DNA from: Pollutimonas thiosulfatoxidans
GTDB taxonomy: Bacteria > Pseudomonadota > Gammaproteobacteria > Burkholderiales > Burkholderiaceae_B
DNA: 64,000 nt
NCBI RefSeq assembly: GCF_004022565.1
Contig: NZ_CP022987.1
Coordinates: 1,364,001 to 1,428,000 of the forward strand
Direction of reading: 5' to 3'
Position 1 is the first letter of the stretch, and each line of letters begins with the position of its first letter. The translations under genes were made by a program, and so were the position numbers. Shown here piece by piece: positions 32,771 through 42,003 of the stretch. The notes under the pieces are model-generated. The model worked only from the letters and a program-made list of their open reading frames with translations. It was not told where the DNA came from and did no database searches.

Positions 32771-32800
32771 TGGGGTCGGGCCTCGCAAGACCAGACCCCA
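32771..32800. repeat. Short REP-like palindrome
   Basis: TGGGGTC (32771-32777) pairs with GACCCCA in the form GACCCCA at 32794-32800 with partial pairing inside and a GCAA loop. The sequence is a diverged, shorter relative of the repeat at 28379-28470. Confidence 0.55.
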
Positions 32801-32863
32801 TCATAATGACGCATCATGGAAAACGGCGGCATAAGCCGCCGTTATTCAGACCACTAAACGCGC

Positions 32864-35257
32864 TTACTGCCCTTCGAGGAAGCTTTTCAGCTTGTCAGCC
32901 CGGCTGGGATGACGCAGTTTACGCAGGGCCTTGGCTTCGATCTGGCGTATGCGCTCGCGCGTTACGTCAAATTGCTTGCCCACTTCTTCTAGCGTTTGGT
33001 CGGTGCTCATTTCGATGCCGAAGCGCATGCGCAGGACCTTGGCTTCACGCGGCGTAAGGGAGTCGAGGACTTCCTTGACCACATCGCGCATAGAGCCGTG
33101 CAAGGCCCATTCGGACGGCGACAGCGTGCCGGTATCTTCGATGAAATCGCCCAGGTGGGAATCATCGTCGTCACCGATAGGCGTTTCCATGGAGATCGGC
33201 TCTTTGGCGATCTTCAGGATCTTGCGCACCTTCTCTTCGGGCATGTCCATCTTCTGCGCCAGCGTGGCGGGATCTGGCTCGGCGCCGGTCTCTTGCAGAA
33301 TTTGGCGATTGATGCGATTCATCTTGTTGATGGTTTCGATCATGTGCACCGGAATACGAATGGTGCGCGCCTGGTCTGCAATAGAGCGCGTGATGGCCTG
33401 GCGTATCCACCACGTGGCGTACGTTGAAAACTTGTAGCCACGGCGATACTCGAACTTGTCCACTGCCTTCATCAAGCCGATATTGCCTTCCTGGATAAGG
33501 TCCAGGAATTGCAAGCCACGGTTGGTGTACTTCTTGGCGATGGAAATGACCAGACGCAAGTTGGCTTCGGTCATTTCGCGCTTGGCCTTGCGTGCCTTGG
33601 CTTCGCCGGTGGCCATCCGCTTGTTGACGTCCTTGAGGTCCTTTAGCGGCAACACGACACTGGACTGCAGGTCGATGAGCTTCTGCTGGATCTCTTGCAC
33701 GGCAGGAATATGCCGCTCGAGAGTCTCGGAGTAAGGATGGTTGGCAGCGACCTCTTCGAGTACCCACGACAGGTTGGTTTCGTTGCCGGGGAATGCCTTG
33801 ATGAAATAGGCGCGTGGCATGCCGGCGCGGTCCACGCAGGTATGCAGTACGGCGCGTTCAAGCTTGCGTACCTCTGCCACCTGTTCGCGCAGCGTATCGG
33901 CCAGCTTCTCGACCATCTTGGCGGTGAATCGCACGCCCATCAGTTCGCTCAGGATGGCTTCCTGGGCGGTGATGTATTCCTGCGCCTGATAGCCGTCGCG
34001 CTCGAAGGCCTTGCGCATTTTGTCGAACCACTCGTTGATGATCTCGAACTTCTTGAGGGCCTTGGTGCGCAGGTACTCGAGCTGCTTGCTGCTCATGCCG
34101 CCTGCGGGGCCGTCTTCGTTCTCGTCGTCGTCGACCGACACGCCAGCGCCGGCGTACTCTTCGCCTTCCTGGTCGACCAGGCCGTCAACGACCTCATCGA
34201 TCTGGGCGGCGCCGTCGCGCACGCGCTGGATGTGCTGCAGGATCTCGTTGACGGTGGTTGGGCAGGCAGCAATTGCCATGACCATGTGCTTCAGGCCGTC
34301 TTCGATGCGTTTGGCTATTTCGATCTCGCCTTCGCGAGTCAGCAGCTCGACCGTGCCCATCTCGCGCATATACATGCGCACCGGGTCGGTCGTGCGGCCG
34401 AAATCGGAATCTACTGTGGTGAGCGCAGCCTCGGCTTCGTCTTCGACGTCGTCGTCGCTGGTCGCAACCGGTGCGTTGTCGCTCATGAGCAGCGTTTCGG
34501 CGTCGGGCGCCTGGTCGTAGACCGATATGCCCATATCGCTGAAGGTGCTGATGATGCCGTCGATGGCTTCAGCGTCGACCAGATCGTCGGGCAGGTGATC
34601 GTTGATTTCGCCGTACGTCAGGTAGCCGCGATCTTTACCCAGCTTGATGAGCACTTTCAGGCGGTTGCGCCGGGCTTCCTGCTCTTCAGGCGTCATCTGG
34701 CTGCGTGCGGGTACATCTTTGTCGGCCTTGCCGCGCTTGCCGCCACGCTTGGGCAGCGGCTTGAGCTCGGGGATGACTTCGGCGTCGCCGTTGTCGTCAT
34801 CGCTGTAATCGGCAGAGTCGTTATTGGCGTTCTTGGCGGGGCGTCCGGGACGTCGGCCTGTAGGCGCAGGGCGCGAAGCTGCCTTGGTCGCACCCTTGGC
34901 GGCCTTCTTGGCATCAGTGGCGCCGGCTGCCTTGGCTGCCGTCTTGGCGGTTTTAGCGGCGGTCTTGCTGGCGGTTTTAGCTGTCTTGGCTGCCGTCTTG
35001 GTCGCCTTCTTGGCGGGCGCCGCAGCCTCTGTACCTTCCGCCATCTTGACCGCGGTCTTGGCGGCGGCCTTCTTGGCAGGTGCCTTCTTGGCAGGCGCCT
35101 TTTTGGCGGCAGGCTTGGCGTCAGCAGCCTTCACTGCCTTGACGCTGGCCCCGGCTTTCACTGCTGTCTTGTCGACACTTTTCGTCGCCGCAACAGTCTT
35201 CGCTTTTTTAACAGCGTCGTCAGGTGTCAGGGGGGTCTTACCAGTAACTTGGGTCAT
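32864..35257 (-). CDS. rpoD: Primary sigma factor RpoD (sigma-70), long N-terminus
   Basis: Housekeeping sigma subunit. Conserved regions: 1.2 (DPVRMYMREMGTVELLTREGE), 2 (AKREMTEANLRLVISIAKKY, DLIQEGNIGLMKAVDKFEYRRG, STYATWWIRQAITRSIA), 3, and 4 (LTPREAKVLRMRFGI ... TRERIRQIEAKALRKL). At 797 residues it is much longer than E. coli's 613: the first ~165 residues are Lys/Ala/Pro repeats (KKAPAKKA, TAAKTAKTA) followed by an AT-hook-like GRRPGRPAK. The ATG has GGAAG upstream. A hairpin with T-run lies just before it, implying its own transcript or attenuation within the rpsU-dnaG-rpoD operon. Confidence 0.97.
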   Translation of the reverse strand: MTQVTGKTPLTPDDAVKKAKTVAATKSVDKTAVKAGASVKAVKAADAKPAAKKAPAKKAPAKKAAAKTAVKMAEGTEAAAPAKKATKTAAKTAKTASKTAAKTAKTAAKAAGATDAKKAAKGATKAASRPAPTGRRPGRPAKNANNDSADYSDDDNGDAEVIPELKPLPKRGGKRGKADKDVPARSQMTPEEQEARRNRLKVLIKLGKDRGYLTYGEINDHLPDDLVDAEAIDGIISTFSDMGISVYDQAPDAETLLMSDNAPVATSDDDVEDEAEAALTTVDSDFGRTTDPVRMYMREMGTVELLTREGEIEIAKRIEDGLKHMVMAIAACPTTVNEILQHIQRVRDGAAQIDEVVDGLVDQEGEEYAGAGVSVDDDENEDGPAGGMSSKQLEYLRTKALKKFEIINEWFDKMRKAFERDGYQAQEYITAQEAILSELMGVRFTAKMVEKLADTLREQVAEVRKLERAVLHTCVDRAGMPRAYFIKAFPGNETNLSWVLEEVAANHPYSETLERHIPAVQEIQQKLIDLQSSVVLPLKDLKDVNKRMATGEAKARKAKREMTEANLRLVISIAKKYTNRGLQFLDLIQEGNIGLMKAVDKFEYRRGYKFSTYATWWIRQAITRSIADQARTIRIPVHMIETINKMNRINRQILQETGAEPDPATLAQKMDMPEEKVRKILKIAKEPISMETPIGDDDDSHLGDFIEDTGTLSPSEWALHGSMRDVVKEVLDSLTPREAKVLRMRFGIEMSTDQTLEEVGKQFDVTRERIRQIEAKALRKLRHPSRADKLKSFLEGQ

Positions 35258-35275
35258 AGTCGCTTCCGTAGGCGC

Positions 35276-35311
35276 AAAAACACTCGGCCAGCCAAATGAC
35301 CGACGAGTGTT
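35276..35311 (-). terminator. Hairpin with T-run between dnaG and rpoD
   Basis: On the minus strand AACACTCG pairs with CGAGTGTT (35304-35311 and 35279-35286) and is followed by a run of T. It ends only ~18 bases before the rpoD ATG, so it could act as an intrinsic terminator, attenuator or translation-control structure. Confidence 0.65.
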
Positions 35312-35499
35312 GCAGGGCAGAACTTACTTTATGTATCGCGTAACCTGTGCAACACCGTGCAGTCACGTAGATGTGAGCTCATGCCGCCCAAAACAAGGTA
35401 TGCTTGACGCGTCGTGGCGTTGCAAGGCAATAAGGGGCAAGCTGGCCGGCATCCCGGTCGTGCATCTTGATGTAACAGATTTCGCGAAAACTCTCTATT

Positions 35500-37440
35500 T
35501 TACCGCACTTGACGCGAAGAAGCACTACTTAACAGTGCTATCCTGCGCGTCAATTCCTGATACCGCCGGCGTGAAAAATCGTCCTTCAGACCACCCTGAA
35601 CCAGGGCAGATTGCTCGGCCTTGATGGCTTCGAGCTCGATACGTCCCAAGGCGTCATTCCACTCTGCCTGCGGATCGGGCAGTTCTTCTCCGGCCAACAG
35701 CTCTGGCGTCAATGACGCCAGCACGCCTTCAAGGTCGGAACCCGGTTCGGCGGCTTGCAACAGGGCACCTGCATGGCGCGCCCCACTGCTGTTGGCCAAG
35801 GTGATCAGGTCTCGTACTAAAACCAGATGGGGGCCATGATGCAAAATTTCAAGCTGCTGATCGCCCAGCTGTCCTACCAATTCGGGATGCGCCAGCAATA
35901 AACGCAGCAAGCGCTTTGCCAAGGGCGTGACCGAACGCGTCTTGCCTGGCGCGCGAGCGCTGCGCTTACCCGCCCGGGCGACCGGCTCATGCATCGGCGC
36001 CTGGTGAACCTGATGGCCCTGGTCTTCGTACGAGGCACCATCCATGAACCCCGGCGGCTCGTCATACGCACCATAGTCGCTGGCCTGCGGACCGCCGTAA
36101 GGCGGCGGCGCGTTGTGCTCGGGCGATGGCTCGGCATTGGACGGCGGCGGTGCATCGCGCATCATCCCGGACAACTCTTCCGGGGTAAGCTGCACGCGCT
36201 TGGCAAACTCGCGCTCGATTTGCAGTCGGAGGGTGCCTTCGGGCAGCATGGCCAGCAAAGGCAAGGCCTCGTGTACGCACGCTGCACGCCCCTCGGCTTC
36301 ATGCATGGCGTGCCGTGAAGCCAGCTCGTCCATCATGAAACGGGACAAGGGCATGGCTTCGGACACCGTGGCGCGAAACGCCTCGGCGCCATACGCCTGG
36401 ATATAGGAATCCGGGTCGTGCTCCGTAGGCAGGAACAGAAACCGCATGGCCACATCGTCGCGCACCAATGGCAGGCAAGCATTCAGCGCCCGCCATGCGG
36501 CGCGTCGCCCCGCCGTATCGCCATCAAAGCTGAACACAATGGTGTGACTGGCACGCAGCAGCTTCTCGATATGAAAAGCCGTCGTCGCCGTACCCAGCGT
36601 GGCCACGGCGTTCTCGACGCCATGTTGGGCCAGGCCCACGACATCCATATAGCCTTCAACCACCAGCACATGGCCAGCACTGCGTATGCCCGCTCGAGCC
36701 TCCCATAGGCCGTAAAGCTCGTGGCCCTTGGAAAATAAGCTGGTTTCCGGCGAGTTCAGGTACTTGGGCTCGCCTTTGCCAATAATGCGGCCGCCAAAGC
36801 CGATCAACTTGCCGCGCGTATTACGGATCGGGAACATGATCCGCTCGCGGAAGCGATCGTAGCGCCGGCCGTCGTCGGCTTCGATTACCAGACCCGACTC
36901 CACCAGCAGGGGGTCTTCGTACTGCGGAAATATTGCCGCAAGCCCGCGTCGGTCAGTGCCGGCCCACCCCAGCCCGAAACGCGCCGCGATGGCGCCGGAC
37001 AAGCCGCGCTGCTTCAAATAGCGAATGGCCGGCTGTGCCAGCTTAAGCTGCGCCACATAGTGCGCTTGCGCCATATCCAGTATTTGCTGGTGGCGCGAGA
37101 CTTCTTCCTTGCGGCGTTTGTCGGCGGCCCGTTGCACGGGGCTGCGAGAAGCTTCCGGTACGGTCATGCCGGCATTGCTGGCCAGCGAACGTACGGCTTC
37201 CGGGAAGCTGGCCCCGGTGTGCTCCATTAAAAAAGTAATGGCGCTGCCATGCGCTCCGCAACCAAAACAGTGATAGAACTGTTTGGTGGGGCTTACGGTA
37301 AAAGATGGGCTTTTTTCGTTGTGGAAGGGGCAAAGGCCAAGTAGATTGGCCCCGCCCTTGCGCAACTGTACGTATCGCCCGACTACATCAACTACATCTA
37401 CACGGGCGAGAAGTTCCTGAACAAATGATTCAGGAATCAA
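35500..37440 (-). CDS. dnaG: DNA primase
   Basis: 646 residues. Synthesises RNA primers at the replication fork. The N-terminal zinc ribbon is intact (CPFHNEKSPSFTV ... YHCFGCGAHG, i.e. Cys-His-Cys-Cys). The Toprim core carries VVEGYMDV and the SFDGDTAGRRAAWRA acidic motif. The C-terminal domain that binds DnaB follows a Pro/Glu/Asp-rich linker (~residues 425-490). It starts with TTG (LIPESF in place of the usual MIPESF) abutting the rpsU stop, with no Shine-Dalgarno, so translation is probably coupled. Confidence 0.97.
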   Translation of the reverse strand: MIPESFVQELLARVDVVDVVGRYVQLRKGGANLLGLCPFHNEKSPSFTVSPTKQFYHCFGCGAHGSAITFLMEHTGASFPEAVRSLASNAGMTVPEASRSPVQRAADKRRKEEVSRHQQILDMAQAHYVAQLKLAQPAIRYLKQRGLSGAIAARFGLGWAGTDRRGLAAIFPQYEDPLLVESGLVIEADDGRRYDRFRERIMFPIRNTRGKLIGFGGRIIGKGEPKYLNSPETSLFSKGHELYGLWEARAGIRSAGHVLVVEGYMDVVGLAQHGVENAVATLGTATTAFHIEKLLRASHTIVFSFDGDTAGRRAAWRALNACLPLVRDDVAMRFLFLPTEHDPDSYIQAYGAEAFRATVSEAMPLSRFMMDELASRHAMHEAEGRAACVHEALPLLAMLPEGTLRLQIEREFAKRVQLTPEELSGMMRDAPPPSNAEPSPEHNAPPPYGGPQASDYGAYDEPPGFMDGASYEDQGHQVHQAPMHEPVARAGKRSARAPGKTRSVTPLAKRLLRLLLAHPELVGQLGDQQLEILHHGPHLVLVRDLITLANSSGARHAGALLQAAEPGSDLEGVLASLTPELLAGEELPDPQAEWNDALGRIELEAIKAEQSALVQGGLKDDFSRRRYQELTRRIALLSSASSRQVR

Positions 37441-37653
37441 TCAATACAGACGCGGAGGCAGTTGTTGGCTGCGGATGCGTTTGTAGTGGCGCTTGACGGC
37501 TGCAGCATGCTTGCGTTTACGTTCGGCCGTGGGCTTTTCGTAAAATTCGCGCGAACGCAGCTCGGTCAAGAGGCCAATTTTTTCAATAGTGCGTTTGAAG
37601 CGGCGAAGCGCGGCTTCAAAGGGCTCGTTTTCTTTCAGACGAACGATAGGCAT
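37441..37653 (-). CDS. rpsU: 30S ribosomal protein S21
   Basis: 70 residues, full length: MPIVRLKENEPFEAALRRFK, the basic middle and the RKRKHAAAVKRHYKR tail. S21 promotes mRNA base-pairing in initiation. It is the first gene of the rpsU-dnaG-rpoD operon; its TGA is directly followed by the TTG of dnaG. Confidence 0.98.
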   Translation of the reverse strand: MPIVRLKENEPFEAALRRFKRTIEKIGLLTELRSREFYEKPTAERKRKHAAAVKRHYKRIRSQQLPPRLY

Positions 37654-37722
37654 GTAATCTAGAGCCTTCTCTTTAAAAGGAAATTAGTAAATAAAACGAC
37701 AACCTAGAATTCTACCATGAAG

Positions 37723-38268
37723 CTACTTGCTGCGCACACCCTTGCGCACCCAAGCTTCCAACTGATGCGGTCTGATGCTGTCGTAATCTTCAAACGGCTG
37801 ATGGATCCAGGGATTTGTCGGCAATTTGTCGACGTAATAGTCGGGCGTCGCCTGCGAATGACCTTTCCACCACAATACTGCTGTTTTCATTTCGGTAATG
37901 GCGGGAAACTGCGACAGCAGGTGGTCGCGCACGCGATTGAATGTCATGCCGGTATCGACCATGTCGTCAACCAGCAACACTCGCCCGTCCAGCGTACCGC
38001 GCGTGATGGTGATGAACTGGGCAATGTCCAGCTGCCCCTGCTGCGTACCGGCAGCTTCGCGATAACTGCTGGTGGCCAGTATGCCCAGCGGCATATCGTA
38101 GATGCGTGACAGCACATCGCCGACACGCACGCCGCCACGGGCAAGGCACACTATCTTGTCGAACTTCCAGCCCGACTCGTGTACGGCCAGCGCCAATCGC
38201 TCGATGAGGCTGTGGTATTCATCCCAACTGATCCAAAGATCTCTATCGGTGCTAGGCGGCAGGCTCAT
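37723..38268 (-). CDS. Purine phosphoribosyltransferase (xanthine/guanine type)
   Basis: 181 residues. The PRPP-binding motif VLLVDDMVDTGMT is present, with the pyrophosphate loop LARGGVRVGD. The C-terminal WWKGHSQATPDYYVDKLPTNPWIHQPFE segment resembles Gpt-like salvage enzymes. It lies downstream of purA, separated by a terminator, a purine theme for this end of the array. Exact base preference cannot be told from sequence. Confidence 0.88.
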   Translation of the reverse strand: MSLPPSTDRDLWISWDEYHSLIERLALAVHESGWKFDKIVCLARGGVRVGDVLSRIYDMPLGILATSSYREAAGTQQGQLDIAQFITITRGTLDGRVLLVDDMVDTGMTFNRVRDHLLSQFPAITEMKTAVLWWKGHSQATPDYYVDKLPTNPWIHQPFEDYDSIRPHQLEAWVRKGVRSK

Positions 38269-38346
38269 GAACTGTACTTTCCGGGTCTTGACTCAAAGGA
38301 TCATTATCATAAACGGAACACCAGCCAAGGGGAAAGCCGCAAACGG

Positions 38347-38382
38347 AAAAACCCCCGAATCGAGAGGAATTCGGGGGTTTTC
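38347..38382 (-). terminator. Terminator downstream of purA
   Basis: ACCCCCGAAT (38351-38360) pairs with ATTCGGGGGT (38369-38378), flanked by A-rich and T-rich ends so it can work on both strands; it ends the long purA-containing transcript. Confidence 0.88.
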
Positions 38383-38412
38383 TGTTGCGCAATGAATGCA
38401 GTGCCGGGTGTA

Positions 38413-39708
38413 TCAGCCGCTGAAGGGGTCGCGCAACACAATAGTTTCCAGGCGATCCGGACCTGTCGAAACCATGTCGATCGCCACATCGCATACCTCG
38501 GCAATGCGCTCGACATAGCGGCGTGCATTCACCGGGAGCTTGTCGTACTCGGTAATGCCCACCGTGGACTCTGTCCAGCCCGCCATCTCTTCGAGGACAG
38601 GCTCGGCTTCGGCTACAGCGTGCGCACCGTAGGGCAGCACATCAAGGAACTGGCCCTTATAGCGGTAACCTACTCCGATCTTCAGTTGCTCGACGCCGTC
38701 CAGCACATCCAGCTTGGTAATGCACAAGCCGGAGATGCCGTTGATCATGACCGAGCGCTTCATCGCTGCGGCGTCAAACCAGCCGCAACGGCGAGGCCGC
38801 CCGGTGACCGAACCGAATTCCTTGCCCACCGTGGCCAACCGTACGCCGGTATCGTCCAGCAGTTCGGTTGGGAATGGGCCGGAACCCACGCGAGTGGTGT
38901 AAGCCTTGGCAATACCCAGCACATAGCTAAGCGCCTGGGGGCCTATGCCGGCACCGGCCGAAGCCGCACCGGCCACGCAGTTGCTGCTGGTCACGAAGGG
39001 ATAGGTGCCGTGGTCGATGTCCAGCAAAGTGCCCTGGGCGCCTTCAAACAAGAGCTTGTGGCCAGCCTTGCGCGCAAGGTGCAAATTAGCGGAAACGTCA
39101 GCCACCATGGGCTCAAGCTGAGGGGCAAACGCCATCGCCTGATCGGTTACCTCTTGGGCCGATACTGCCTTGCCGCCCAGATACTGAGTCAGGACGAAGT
39201 TGTGGTAATCCAGCGCTTCGGCCAGTTTTTCTTCGAAGATGGCAGGATCGTAAAGGTCTTGCACACGCAAGGCCCGCCGACCTATCTTGTCTTCGTAGGC
39301 CGGGCCTATGCCCCGCCCCGTGGTGCCGATCTTGCCTTCGCCCTTGCGCGCTTCGCGTGCCTGGTCGACAGCAACGTGGTAAGGCAGGATAAGCGGGCAT
39401 GCGGGCGAGATCTGCAAGCGCGCACGCACGTCCAGGCCGGCCTGTTCGAGCTCGCCGATTTCTTTCAGCAGCGCCTCGGGCGACAGCACCACGCCGTTGC
39501 CGATGTAGCAGGTAACGTGCGGATGCATGATGCCCGAGGGTATCAGGCGAAGAATGGTTTTATTGCCATTGATCCACAGTGTGTGGCCCGCGTTATGGCC
39601 ACCCTGGAAACGCACGACACCCTGCGCCGACTCGGCCAGCCAGTCAACGATCTTGCCCTTGCCTTCGTCACCCCACTGGGTGCCGATCACCACAATATTC
39701 TTGCTCAT
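38413..39708 (-). CDS. purA: Adenylosuccinate synthetase
   Basis: 431 residues, full length. IMP + aspartate + GTP to adenylosuccinate. Motifs: GTQWGDEGKGKIVDWL near the N-terminus, the FQGGHNAGHTLW loop, TTGRGIGPAYEDK and the C-terminal GPDRLETIVLRDPF. It follows hisZ in the conserved hflC-hisZ-purA order. Confidence 0.98.
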   Translation of the reverse strand: MSKNIVVIGTQWGDEGKGKIVDWLAESAQGVVRFQGGHNAGHTLWINGNKTILRLIPSGIMHPHVTCYIGNGVVLSPEALLKEIGELEQAGLDVRARLQISPACPLILPYHVAVDQAREARKGEGKIGTTGRGIGPAYEDKIGRRALRVQDLYDPAIFEEKLAEALDYHNFVLTQYLGGKAVSAQEVTDQAMAFAPQLEPMVADVSANLHLARKAGHKLLFEGAQGTLLDIDHGTYPFVTSSNCVAGAASAGAGIGPQALSYVLGIAKAYTTRVGSGPFPTELLDDTGVRLATVGKEFGSVTGRPRRCGWFDAAAMKRSVMINGISGLCITKLDVLDGVEQLKIGVGYRYKGQFLDVLPYGAHAVAEAEPVLEEMAGWTESTVGITEYDKLPVNARRYVERIAEVCDVAIDMVSTGPDRLETIVLRDPFSG

Positions 39709-39746
39709 GTCACGTATCGATTAATAGGTTCAAGTCATACGATAAA

Positions 39747-40925
39747 TCAGTCCGCAGACGGATTGCTTATCGCTCTTACTTTCCAGGTTCCATCGTCCAG
39801 GACAAGCTCGCGGTCTACCGAGAACTCGTCCATCCTTTGCGCCTGGCCCGGCAGCATCTGCACAACGATTTCGCCCGCCAACCGCAGCTTGCGCAGTGCA
39901 TTGACCAGCGCCGCATCGGTGCCCCACGGTGCGCGTATGGCGCGGGCCCGTGCTGCCGGCGGCAGGCCGGAGGAAAGCTTGCGCAGGTCCAGGCTGAAGC
40001 CGGTGGCCGGCCGCGAGCGTCCGAATGCGCTGCCCACTCCGTCGTACCGGCCGCCCCGCACCAGCGCATCGTGCCAACCGTGGGCGTAGATAGAAAACAC
40101 GACCCCCGTGTGATAGCCATAGCCGCTGCCCATATCGGCCAGGTCGACGCTGAACTGGTAGTCGGGCAATGCCCGGATCAGCGTTTCGAGGTCGTTCAGC
40201 GCGGCCTGGATCGCAGGCAGTGCTGGCAGGCTGAGGCGAGCCTTGGCGATAACTTCGGTGCCGCCATACAAGCTTGCCAATACGCGCAAGGACTCAATAC
40301 TGTCGGCCCGTACACCGGTAAGCTGCCCGTGCAGCGCATCCAGACCTGGAACATCTTTGGTGTCCAGCAAACGATGGATCTCGTCGGACGCAACGGCCAA
40401 GGCGGGATCGGCATCAACGATAGCGCGCAACACCGCCGGATGATTCAGGTCCAGCCTGGCCTCTCGTACCCCTGCCCGCTTTACGCTCTCGAGCGCCAGC
40501 TCGATGATCTCGATGTCGGCCTCGAAGCCGGCATGGCCGTAGATTTCGGCGCCGATCTGCAGCAGCTCTCGGTCGGAAAGCAGACCCGTGGGCCGCGCAT
40601 GCAGCACCGAACCGCAGTAGCAAAGACGAGTAACGCCTTCGCGATTGAGCAAGTGCGCATCAATGCGCGAGACCTGCGGTGTCATGTCGGCCCGTACGCC
40701 CAGCGTGCGGCCGGAAAGCTGGTCCACCAGCTTGCAGGTGCGCAGGTTCAGGTCGGCGCCGCTGCCCGACAGCAAGGAATCAAGGTACTCCACCAGGGGC
40801 GGGGCAACCAGTTCGAAGCCGTAGGTGCGATACAGATCGAGCAGGTCGCGGCGCAGTTCTTCGATGCGGCGCGCCTCGGCAGGCAATATATCGGCCAGGC
40901 TTTCCGGCAACAACCATTTGGACAT
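39747..40925 (-). CDS. hisZ: ATP phosphoribosyltransferase regulatory subunit
   Basis: 392 residues, a catalytically inactive HisRS paralogue that allosterically controls short-form HisG. Motif 2 region (LRADMTPQVSRIDAHLL) and the RGGRYDGVGSAFGRSRPATGFSLDLRKL block are seen, while the HisRS anticodon-binding domain is absent. Starting ATG at 40925 reads SKWLLPESLADILP, the family start. It is separated from hflC by a terminator. Confidence 0.95.
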   Translation of the reverse strand: MSKWLLPESLADILPAEARRIEELRRDLLDLYRTYGFELVAPPLVEYLDSLLSGSGADLNLRTCKLVDQLSGRTLGVRADMTPQVSRIDAHLLNREGVTRLCYCGSVLHARPTGLLSDRELLQIGAEIYGHAGFEADIEIIELALESVKRAGVREARLDLNHPAVLRAIVDADPALAVASDEIHRLLDTKDVPGLDALHGQLTGVRADSIESLRVLASLYGGTEVIAKARLSLPALPAIQAALNDLETLIRALPDYQFSVDLADMGSGYGYHTGVVFSIYAHGWHDALVRGGRYDGVGSAFGRSRPATGFSLDLRKLSSGLPPAARARAIRAPWGTDAALVNALRKLRLAGEIVVQMLPGQAQRMDEFSVDRELVLDDGTWKVRAISNPSAD

Positions 40926-40969
40926 CTTGTAGCCTTAAGCTAGGATCCAGAAAAAGAAAACCAAACAAA

Positions 40970-41003
40970 AAGCGACCTGGGGCGTAAGCCCGCCAAGTCG
41001 CTT
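40970..41003 (-). terminator. Terminator between hflC and hisZ
   Basis: On the minus strand AAGCGACTTGG pairs (with a small internal mismatch) with CCAGGTCGCTT, followed by TTTTG. Confidence 0.75.
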
Positions 41004-41097
41004 GCGGTAAAGGTAAACAAAACTTACGCGCTAGTATAAACGATAGATTTCAATAAGTGAAACGGGCCACGGCCATGGGCCGGGCCCTTTTGTATCG

Positions 41098-41997
41098 CTA
41101 GGGCTGAGCGGGCAACGCGGGCGCTGCGCCCTGCGCCGAGTTCCAGAAACGGAAGAAATCGGAATCGGGGCTTAGCACAATGGCGCTGTTGCTGCCGGCA
41201 AAAGCTGCGCGGTAGCCTTCCAGGCTTTTGTACAGGCTGAAGAAGGCGGGGTTCTTCGTATAGGCTTCCGCATAAATAGCGGCGGCCTTGGCTTCGCCCT
41301 CGCCCTTGATCTGCTGTGCCTCGGCATAGGCCTTGGCCAGGAGCTCTTGGCGTTCGCGATCGGCTTGTGCACGGATGCGCTCGCTGTCGGCCATACCGGT
41401 AGCACGCAGGCGGTTGGCTTCTTGCTTGCGCTCGGCTTCCATGCGTCGGTACACCGACTCGGAGATCTCTGGTGCGAAGTCGATACGACGCAGGCGGACG
41501 TCCACGACGCTGACACCCAACGGCTTGGCACGCGCCTCGACGTTGTTCAGGACTTCCTTCATGATGGTGTCGCGCTCGTTGGCGATCACTTCCTTGACAG
41601 TACGCACGTTGACCGAGGCGTTCAGGGCATCGCGGATTTGCGCCTGCAGGCGCTCTACCGCAGCGCGGTCATTGGCACCGAAAGTTACGTAGAACAGGCG
41701 CGGATCTGCAATACGCCACTTCACGAACGAATCGATCAGCAGGTTCTTTTTCTCGGCGGTCTGGATACGTTCCGGGTCGTTGGACTCGATGGTTTGCAGG
41801 CGTTTGTCCAGGCGGACTACGTTCTCGAACGGTGGCGGCAGCTTGAAGTACAAGCCGGGTTCGGTGACGGTGTCGCGAACTTCACCCAAGGCAAATACCA
41901 GCACGGCATCGCGCTCGCGCACGACAAAGACGCAGGAGGAGAGGATGGCCAGGAAAATAACCAGGCCGATCAGGACAGGGAAAAAACGTTGCATCAT
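41098..41997 (-). CDS. hflC: HflC, modulator of FtsH protease
   Basis: 299 residues: one N-terminal membrane helix (FFPVLIGLVIFLAILSSCVFVV) then the SPFH/band-7 domain (VLVFALGEVRDTVTEPGLYFKLPPPFENVV) and a coiled coil rich in AEARRQ-type repeats. HflC and HflK build the large cage around FtsH hexamers in the inner membrane. Six bases separate it from hflK. Confidence 0.97.
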   Translation of the reverse strand: MMQRFFPVLIGLVIFLAILSSCVFVVRERDAVLVFALGEVRDTVTEPGLYFKLPPPFENVVRLDKRLQTIESNDPERIQTAEKKNLLIDSFVKWRIADPRLFYVTFGANDRAAVERLQAQIRDALNASVNVRTVKEVIANERDTIMKEVLNNVEARAKPLGVSVVDVRLRRIDFAPEISESVYRRMEAERKQEANRLRATGMADSERIRAQADRERQELLAKAYAEAQQIKGEGEAKAAAIYAEAYTKNPAFFSLYKSLEGYRAAFAGSNSAIVLSPDSDFFRFWNSAQGAAPALPAQP

Positions 41998-42003
41998 GGC
42001 CTC

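Noticed and set aside
32770..33057. Plus-strand frame reading from the short REP-like palindrome into rpoD
   Set aside because: It is antisense to the highly conserved sigma region 4.
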